64,000 nucleotides of DNA from Podarcis raffonei. Lineage: Eukaryota > Chordata > Lepidosauria > Squamata > Lacertidae. The DNA is taken from contig NC_070614.1 of assembly GCF_027172205.1 (NCBI RefSeq), forward strand, positions 50,098,001 through 50,162,000, read 5' to 3'. Below, piece by piece: positions 57,421-64,000 of the stretch (the stretch's first letter is position 1; the number at the start of each line of letters is the position of its first letter). The position numbers were made by a program, and so were the translations under genes. A model generated the notes under the pieces. The model was not told the origin of the DNA. It saw nothing but the letters and a program-made list of their open reading frames with translations, and searched no databases.

Positions 57421-58215
57421 TCAGCTACTGACTGATTGTGTGACTGCAGAAATGGATAAAAGCCCCCCATCCAAACAATGACTATCATCAGTGCAGGTAA
57501 GAAGAAGCAAAAACTTAAATTTTTATCATCTACAATACTGTCTTTTTTATACTACAGTATATTGATGATTGCTTTCATTTTATGGATCAACAGTCTCTCG
57601 TTAGTAAAATTCATGTTAAATTGCTGTTTTAGGGGTTGTTTTTAAAAGTCTGGAACAGATTGGTCCATGTTGCATTACTTTCTATGGGAAAGCGCGCCTT
57701 GGTTTTGAAACGCTTTGGTTTTGGAACGGACTTCCGGAACGCATTAAGCTTGAGAACCAAGGTACCGCTGTAACTGGGAAAGTACAGATGCATTGTCATA
57801 GGAGCAAGTAGCTCAGAAGGAAGAGGGGTGGGGCCTTTCTTCCACCTCTACACTGCTCCAAAATAAAGCTTTCGATCAGAGATAATTCTGATAATTCAAA
57901 GGGGGCTGTCTCCCGATCTAGTAGATGTATGATATGATGTCCTTATTCAGACTGTGACTGTCAAAAAGGAAATAGGAGCAGAGTTTGTCAGCCTTACACA
58001 TTTCAAAGGAAACTCACTTCTCATCCAGTGACGTTTAAAATTTGTGTATCTCACCTCCTCAACTCTTTAACTGGAAATTGCTAATCCAAGCACTGAGATT
58101 CTGGACACTACTACCCCTTTTATATCTCTAGTAGGGATTACTCTGCTTCAATTTCCTTCCCTGAGCTTCCTTCTGCAGAATTACAGCAGCATCCCCTCTC
58201 TCCCTGCCTCAGTTT
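57421..58215. other. Intergenic stretch, few features
   Basis: A MITE A-variant right end (AGAACCAAGGTACCGCTG) lies at about 57690-57771. The rest is AT-rich and unique-looking with no protein-like frame. Confidence 0.45.
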
Positions 58216-58226
58216 ACTCTCAAGAC

Positions 58227-58479
58227 CAGGGGTCAGCAAACTTTATCAGCAGGGGGCCGGTCCACTGTTCCTCAGACCTTGTGGGGGCCGGACTATATTT
58301 TTTGGGGAAAGGGGGGGGGACGAATTCCTATGCCCCACAAATAACCCAGAGATGCTTTTTAAACAAAAGGACACATTCTACTCATGTAAAAACACGCTGA
58401 TTCCTGGACCATCCGTGGGCCAGATTTAGAAGGTGATTGGGCCGGATCCAGCCCCCAGGCCTTAGTTTGCCTACCCATG
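58227..58479. mobile_element. hAT-type element with exact 8-bp duplication
   Basis: CAGGGGTCAGCAAACTTTAT to GTTTGCCTACCCATG; CTCAAGAC at 58219-58226 and 58480-58487. Sister of 24097-24419. Confidence 0.9.
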
Positions 58480-58767
58480 CTCAAGACCAAATTTCCCTTC
58501 TCCCTTTCCCTCTCCATGACCACATCCCCCCTCCCCACACTTCACTTTCCTTCTCCAATGCCATAATGGGATATTTCTTTCTCAGCTTCTGAACCTCCAA
58601 AAGTGTCAGAAATATCTGCTTCTCCAGCCTCTCTTCCTCCCACAGCTGCCCACAAAAAATCCCCTTCGCTTGCTCTCTTGCCTGTGGGGTGGGGGAAGCC
58701 TCCCATGGGGGCAGAGAGAAAGAAAGGGAGGACACCCCTACCCCAAGCAGGTCATGTTGCTCCCTAA

Positions 58768-59123
58768 AGGTAAGGTAAAGGGACCCCTGACCATTAGGTC
58801 CAGTCGTGGCCAACTCTGGGGTTGCGGCGCTCATCTCGCTTTATTGGCCAAGGGAGCCGGCGTACAGCTTCCGGGTTATGTGGCCAGCATGACTAAGCCG
58901 CCTCTGGCGAACAAGAGCAGTGCACGGAAATGCCATTTACCTTCCCACTGAAGCGGTACCTATTTATCTACTTGCACTTTGATGTGCTTTTGAACTGCTT
59001 GGTTGGCAGGAGCTGGGATCGAGCAACGGGAGCTCACCCCGTCGCGGGGATTCGAACCGCTGACCTTCTGATTGGCAAGTCCTAGGCTCTGTAGTTTAAC
59101 CCACAGCGCCACCCACATCCCTA
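58768..59123 (-). mobile_element. Sauria-type SINE with perfect 15-bp duplication
   Basis: CATGTTGCTCCCTAA at 58753-58767 and 59124-59138. Complete reverse copy. Confidence 0.92.
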
Positions 59124-59165
59124 CATGTTGCTCCCTAACTCTCCTATATTCCTCCTCCTGAAATG

Positions 59166-60100
59166 ACCCAAATAGGTACCCGAAAGGGCCACGTTTGGCT
59201 CCATTCACGTGCCTGGTGTGTATTACTGTATGCTTGTGAAACATGGACCACTTATAAACGCCATCTCCAACTCCTCGAAAGATTCCATCAACGGTGCCTC
59301 CAAAAAATTGTACGCATCACTTGGGAAGACAGGCGAACAAATGCCAGTGTACTGGAAGAAGCAAAGATCACCAGTGTCTAAGCAATGATTCCTCGACATC
59401 AACTTCGTTGGACTGGTCATGTTGTGCGGGTGACTGATTATCGTCATCCAAAGCAACTCCTCTATTCCCAACATAAAAATGGTAAGCGTAATGCTGGTGG
59501 TCAACAAAAGAGGTTTAAAGACTGTCTCAAGGCAAATCTTTAAAAATGTAGTACAGTGGTACCTCCGGTTAAGTACTTAATTCGTTCTGGAGGTCCGTTC
59601 TTAACCTGAAACTGTTCTTAACCTGAAACACCACTTTAGCTAATGGGGCCTCCAGCTGCCACTGCACCGCCAGAGCATGATTTCTGTTCTCATCCTGAAG
59701 CAAAGTTCTTAACCCGAGGTACTATTTCTGGGTTAGCGGAGTCTGTAACCTGAAGTGTGTGTAACCAGAAGCATATGTAACCCGAGGTACCACTGTATAA
59801 ACACCAACAATTGGGAAACACTGGCCTGTGAGCGCTCCAATCAGAGAACAGCCTTTACGAAAGGTGTCCTGGGCTTTGAAGACACTCAAGCTCAGGACGC
59901 AAAGGAGTAATGTGCTAAGAGGAAGGCACGCTTGGCAAACCCTCACTGTAATCAACTCCCGCCCGGAAGCCAATGTCCCCACTGTGGAAGGACGTGTGGA
60001 TCCAGAATTTGCCTCCACAGTCACTTACGCACTCATTGTTAAAACCGTGTTTATGGAAGACAATCTTACTCGGCTATGAGTGATCGCCAAAGAAGAAGAA
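59166..60100 (+). mobile_element. LINE C-terminal region with zinc finger, split by MITE A
   Basis: 59163-59380 reads VLLYACETWTTYKRHLQLLE, RFHQRCLQKIVRITWEDRRT and ASVLEEAKITSV, then RWTGHVVR in the next codons: the region after the reverse-transcriptase domain of a non-LTR element. After the MITE (59554-59795), 59968-60040 gives CPHCGRTCGSRICLHSHLRT with following His, a C2H2-like finger, and ends GATCGCCAAAGAAGAAGAAG. 5409-5622 is a second copy of the end. Clade unresolved. Confidence 0.65.
59554..59795. mobile_element. MITE A inside a LINE
   Basis: CAGTGGTACCTCCGGTTAAG to CCCGAGGTACCACTG, TA on both sides. Confidence 0.92.
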
Positions 60101-60319
60101 GAAGAAGTGCTCCATAGTGGCTGTCATAATCACAGCGTGACGACAGACCAGTACAAATACTATATAGGAGAGAGAGGATGTGCAAGGAAAAGCCAATGTG
60201 GCTTTGAGGGGAGGTCAGCCTGGACAATACCACAAAATGCAACAGCTGCTAATGTGGGTTTGTGACGTGTTCAGTGCTCCAAGAAAAGAAGAAACCCACA
60301 CAGCCATTTAAAAAGCCAG

Positions 60320-61518
60320 GTTTAGAGATAAAAATCATTTATTTTCAAATAAATACCTATATTAAGTGTGAAAAATAAGAGTAACAGGCTTTGGCTTCAC
60401 TCGTTTGCATGTAGTTTAAATGTAGCACAATTTATCATATCTTCACATAATCACAGAGCTGTCATCTGGCTAGCTGCAAACATGTTATTTTGGCTCTTTT
60501 TAAAAGCATGCACAGCTTGGCTTCAGTGCAAAGTTAAGGAAGATTGTGGACATTTGGTGTTTGCATACATTTAAATAAGTGAACAGAGGCAAGGCAGCCA
60601 ATGGCCAATTAATGCATTTTGCGGTGGGTTAGTAGTCTTCCTCAAGCAGTTTCCGTTGTCTTCCTTGCTGTTACCATTTTAGGAAGGCAGGGAGAAAAAT
60701 CCTTCCCCCATTACAACCAGTGCATGATAACCTCCTTGTACCAGTGACCCAAGGAGAGAGATAAGAAAGTGGCAAGATTCATCTAATGTAAATGTGGCGT
60801 TAAATTTCCAGTGGATATGGCGGGGATCAAGCTGGATTTACTTAGGAGGACTTGAAAAAACAACCCCTGTGTGTCTTCTCCCTTCGGAAGCTCATTGCTT
60901 GCCATTTTTGGGGAGCAAGTGTTGTGCCTGTGCGAGAGAGTGAGGTTCAGTGTATTATTTAAAAACAAAAGGTGTGCGAAGGAGCAAAAGAGAACAACCA
61001 GTACAAAAATCTTTCGGGGGATCCCAGCGATCGAGAAAGAGGGAGTGGATTTGCAGGGTGCTGGCAACGCTTGGCCCTTGGGCTTGGGAGAGAGTGAAAT
61101 TGACAGTGCAGGTATGTGAGGGGATGGCAAACATTCAGGTGGAAGATGGACGGACAGGCAGAGAGGGACAGGTCGACATGGGCTCAGAGTCGCGAGTTTT
61201 GTGGGGAGCGGGGACAGAGAGCAAGGAAAAGGGGAAGGAAGAACAGAACAAACTGCGTGAGGGGATGGGGGAAGCAGGGATATAACTGGGCAATGGCAAA
61301 TAACGGGCAGGGTGGGCTGTATATGGGTGATGGACGGCCGAGAGACAACCGAATATCGAGGCCTTGGCATGCCCGCATCCTGCAGAACTGCTGTGGTCCT
61401 GTGGCTCATTCGTAGCACGCCCCCTCATGTTGCTCCCAGTTCTGCTGGCACCGTATGCAATTCATCACACAGTACATCACATTAAAAATAAAAAAATCAA
61501 AAGCTAAAAAGGTCTGCC
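60320..61518 (-). other. TGM1: TGM1 3' UTR with polyadenylation signal
   Basis: TTTATT at 60338-60343 is AATAAA on the minus strand, the first strong signal after the TGM1 stop. A 211-codon minus frame (60783-61418) in this UTR is Pro/Ser/Leu-rich and matches nothing I know, so I treat it as chance. No repeat is seen in this block. Confidence 0.6.
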
Positions 61519-63203
61519 TCAGACCCCCCGCCCCGCCCGCACGGCAGGCGACCCACGGACATTGGGGGAGCCCCGAGGGTCTGGCTGGCGGGCCGGAGAC
61601 CTGCGGGCATTGGCTGGGCTGCTGCGGCCTGTCGGCTGGCGAGCCGGAGACGCCCTGTTGAGGGCGGGAGAAGGTGCCGGCGAGGCTCGGGCGGGGGCCG
61701 GAGAAGGTGCAGGCGAGGCTCGGGCAGGAGCCGGAGAAGCCCGTCCGTGGGCCGGGGAGGCTCGTCCGCGGGCCGGAGACCCCCGAACCGGGGCTGGAGA
61801 AGCTGACGAGGGGCCTCGTGGGGGTCCCTGGGTCACCTCGATCGTCAACACCCCGTGGACCTGGGAGAGCTGAGGGCTGTCCAGGCTGGCTACCAGCTGG
61901 CGCTGGCCTGCACGGAGAGGTGTGAAGGTCTGTCGCAGCGTCACTGTTTGGTGTGGGCCGATATTTCTGCAAAAGGGGGAGAAAGAGAGAGTCAGGTTCC
62001 TCAGCTTGTGCTTTCAGAAAGGCCAGAGTTTGGAAGTGAAAAGGTAAAGGACCCCTGATGGTTAAATCCAGTCAAAGGTTACTATGGGCTTTCGGCGTTC
62101 ATGTCGCTTTTCAGGCCGAGGGAACTGGCGTTTGTTCCGCAGACAGCTTTCCAGGTCATGTGGTCAGCAGGACTAAACTGCTTCTGGCGGAATGGGACAC
62201 AGCGACGGAAACCAGAGCGCACGGAAACGCCGTTTACTTTCCCGCCACAGCGGTACCTATTTATCTACTTGCACTGGTGTGCTTTTGAACTGCTAGGTTG
62301 GCAGGAGCTGGGACAGAGCAACGGGCGCTCACCCCGTCGTGGGGATTCGAACCGCTGACCTTCTGATCAGCAAGCCCAAGAGGCTCAGTGGTTTAACCCA
62401 CAGCGCCACCGACGTTCTGGTCCAGTGCCAGGGCTTGAGGAGTCCAACCCTCCAATTCTGGGTATTCGACAACCTAATTGCAGGTTCTTACTGGAAACAT
62501 TCTGCCTTACTTTGGTCAACTCTTCACTAATTTGGTTTAAGGTTCCACCCCAAAGCCTCTGTCTAAGCAACTCCCAAATTAAGGTCAAAATGAAAACTAG
62601 GGAAGCCATCTGGCAACCCAGAGAGATGGGCAGGGTCTAAATATTACCAGTGTTCCCCCGCAAAAAATGTTTAGGGGTACTCTCATTTTCCTACTCATAT
62701 TGAAGTACTGCCCTTCAATGAGGCTGAATTTAGATTCACAAAATGTTTAGAGGTATGCGTACCCCTGTGTGTCCCCCAGGAAAAAAGCTCTGAATATTAC
62801 AATAATAATTTATTATTATTATTATTTTGATCTGTAGATTGAATCAAATTTGGGGAGTTTTTTATTTGCCCCTTTCCTCCTCTCAGCTCTGATTTGTTGT
62901 GTGTTTAAAATTGCATCTGTATTACGCAATGTGAATTTTGCTGAACGCTTTCGTATAGCACCTGGTAATCTTCCGACGAAGGGAAGATGGCTATTGTTTC
63001 AGATGCACAACGCCCTTAAATGGCAGCCCTGCCCCAAAGAATCCTGGGAAAGGTAGGTTTACTCACCCCACTGTCATTGTATTTGGGGTGGAGAGCCCCG
63101 ACCCCTCCATATGGAAGATGGCCCCTGTCAGCGTCACCGGAAGGGGGTTCTTGAAGACAATCTGGACTTGGGTTTCTTGTCCAACGATAGCTGGGCCCAG
63201 CAA
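61519..63203 (-). CDS. TGM1: Transglutaminase 1, last two exons (partial)
   Basis: Exons 63067-63203 and 61519-61966 on the minus strand, joined in phase (GG|A). The rest lies beyond the right edge. The first reads [37 protein letters not shown] and the second [40 protein letters not shown]. These are the second beta-barrel domain and match human TGM1 closely ([35 protein letters not shown]). After [14 protein letters not shown] comes a tail of about 95 residues made of SPA units ([36 protein letters not shown]) ending RAGRGV. The human tail is acidic and glycine-rich instead. TGM1 makes epsilon-(gamma-glutamyl)lysine bonds in the cornified envelope. Paralogue assigned by place next to TINF2. 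Confidence 0.92.
62040..62408 (-). mobile_element. Sauria-type SINE, variant subfamily
   Basis: Reverse copy in the last TGM1 intron. It has extra or changed blocks (TTTGTTCCGCAGACAGCTTT, GGGACACAGCGACGGAAACC) not found in the other copies, but keeps CTATTTATCTACTTGCACT and GGGGATTCGAACCGCTGACC. Probably an older subfamily. Confidence 0.82.
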
Positions 63204-63740
63204 CTGTTGTTGGAGGGAGAGAGAGGAGAGAACAGAGAAAACATTGTCAAGGGTGAGCAGTTCTGGATTTACGTATAAGCTAAACAAGCTATCGCTTAGG
63301 GCCCCACTCTCTTGGCCCCCCCCCCAAATTAAAAAAACAACAACTGAATGTACATTTTGAAAATATAAGATAAAAACAAATAAAACCTACATACAGCAAC
63401 AGTGTTTTGTGTTGTGCAGGCTCCTATGATGTAAGGCCTGCTAGCCTGCTCCCAAAAATATCACTGGTTTGCTCCTTTCTATATAGAGAGTGACTACATT
63501 TTGCACGGACTGGTTGCATGGCAACATGGGCAAATGGCTTGAGATACCTATGTGGTCCATAAATGACCATATAGCATGTTTTCTTTTATTCTTATAGACA
63601 ACATTTTCAATGTATGATTCTTCCATTCCCCTCCCCCAGCTTTGACCACCCACCTGCCCCATTGTCTCCTTTTCTCTTTGAATTTATCTTCTTGATCTTC
63701 CCTTTCTACTAACATTTTACTGGTTTCCCCTTTTATAACT
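63204..63740. other. TGM1 intron stretch, no exon seen
   Basis: AT-rich; GCTTAGGGCCCCACTCTCTT with C10 and AAATTAAAAAAACAACAAC looks like a degenerate dispersed repeat. No transglutaminase exon was found up to 64000. Confidence 0.45.
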
Positions 63741-63743
63741 GTA

Positions 63744-63980
63744 CAGCGGTACCTTGGTTTACGAACTGAATTCCAGAGGTCCGTTCTTAAACCAAACCGT
63801 TTCTTAAACCAAGGCGAGCTTTCCCTAATGAGGCCTCCCGCCGCCAGTGCCCTTCCACTGTTCGGCTTCTGTTCTTAGACCAAGGTAAAGTTCGCAAACC
63901 GGGATACTACTTCCGGTTTTCCGGAGTTCGTAAACCAAATAGTTCTTAAACAGGGCTGTTCTTAAACCGAGGTACCACTG
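63744..63980. mobile_element. MITE A variant (CCTTGG/CCGAGG ends)
   Basis: CAGCGGTACCTTGGTTTACG to AAACCGAGGTACCACTG with TA on both sides. The interior resembles the 25250 copy. Confidence 0.85.
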
Positions 63981-64000
63981 TATTTTTTTCTTTATCTCTA

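Noticed and set aside
60783-61418. 211-codon minus frame as a possible gene
   Set aside because: It lies wholly in the expected TGM1 3' UTR, is Pro/Ser/Leu-rich, and overlapping frames are equally open; no domain or conserved motif.

Overview
The window is vertebrate nuclear DNA and most likely comes from a squamate lizard. Coding exons are short and split by GT-AG introns, and CpG-rich promoters are visible. The repeats are those typical of squamates: tRNA-derived SINEs with an (ACCTTT)n-type tail (Sauria SINE type), L2-clade LINEs ending in (ATT)n, CR1 and L1 LINEs, many short inverted-repeat DNA transposons (MITEs) and a few retroviral LTR fossils. The species cannot be fixed from this sequence alone.

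The genes form one conserved block, in the order and orientation I recall for human 14q12: TSSK4 (last exon, +), CHMP4A (-), MDP1 (-), NEDD8 (-), GMPR2 (+), TINF2 (-) and TGM1 (two C-terminal exons, -). I reassembled exons by hand. Splice phases close without a break for CHMP4A (226 aa), MDP1 (160 aa), NEDD8 (79 aa), GMPR2 (350 aa) and TINF2 (300 aa). The genes are not a pathway. They cover a testis kinase, ESCRT-III membrane scission, a HAD phosphatase, a ubiquitin-like modifier, GMP reduction, telomere shelterin and epidermal cross-linking. NEDD8 and GMPR2 are divergent across a CpG island (about 34.85-35.85 kb). GMPR2 and TINF2 converge, and their 3' ends probably overlap.

Layout: 1-1.8 kb TSSK4 end among SINEs; 1.8-3.7 kb repeats; 3.7-10.2 kb CHMP4A; 10.3-13.65 kb repeat-rich intergenic DNA with one LTR fossil; 13.76-21.24 kb MDP1, with large L2 copies in its introns; 21.6-24.5 kb intergenic; 24.5-34.9 kb NEDD8, whose third intron carries a 2-kb single-ORF retroposon with perfect target duplications; 34.9-38.3 kb shared promoter and GMPR2 5' region with a broken L2; 38.3-46.6 kb GMPR2; 46.4-54.8 kb TINF2, with an intact-ORF RPL28 retrocopy in its first coding intron; 54.9-60.3 kb intergenic, including an L2 broken by two solo LTRs; 60.3-64 kb TGM1 3' UTR and C-terminus.

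The points most worth a second look are the single-ORF L1-tailed retroposon in NEDD8, a new-looking Arg/Ser/Pro/Ala repeat tail on TGM1, direct repeats bracketing the last two MDP1 exons, two splice acceptors built from or crowded by LINE tails (CHMP4A exon 6, GMPR2 exon 6), a TINF2 lacking a canonical TRF1-binding motif, and a SINE with a 41-bp flanking duplication.
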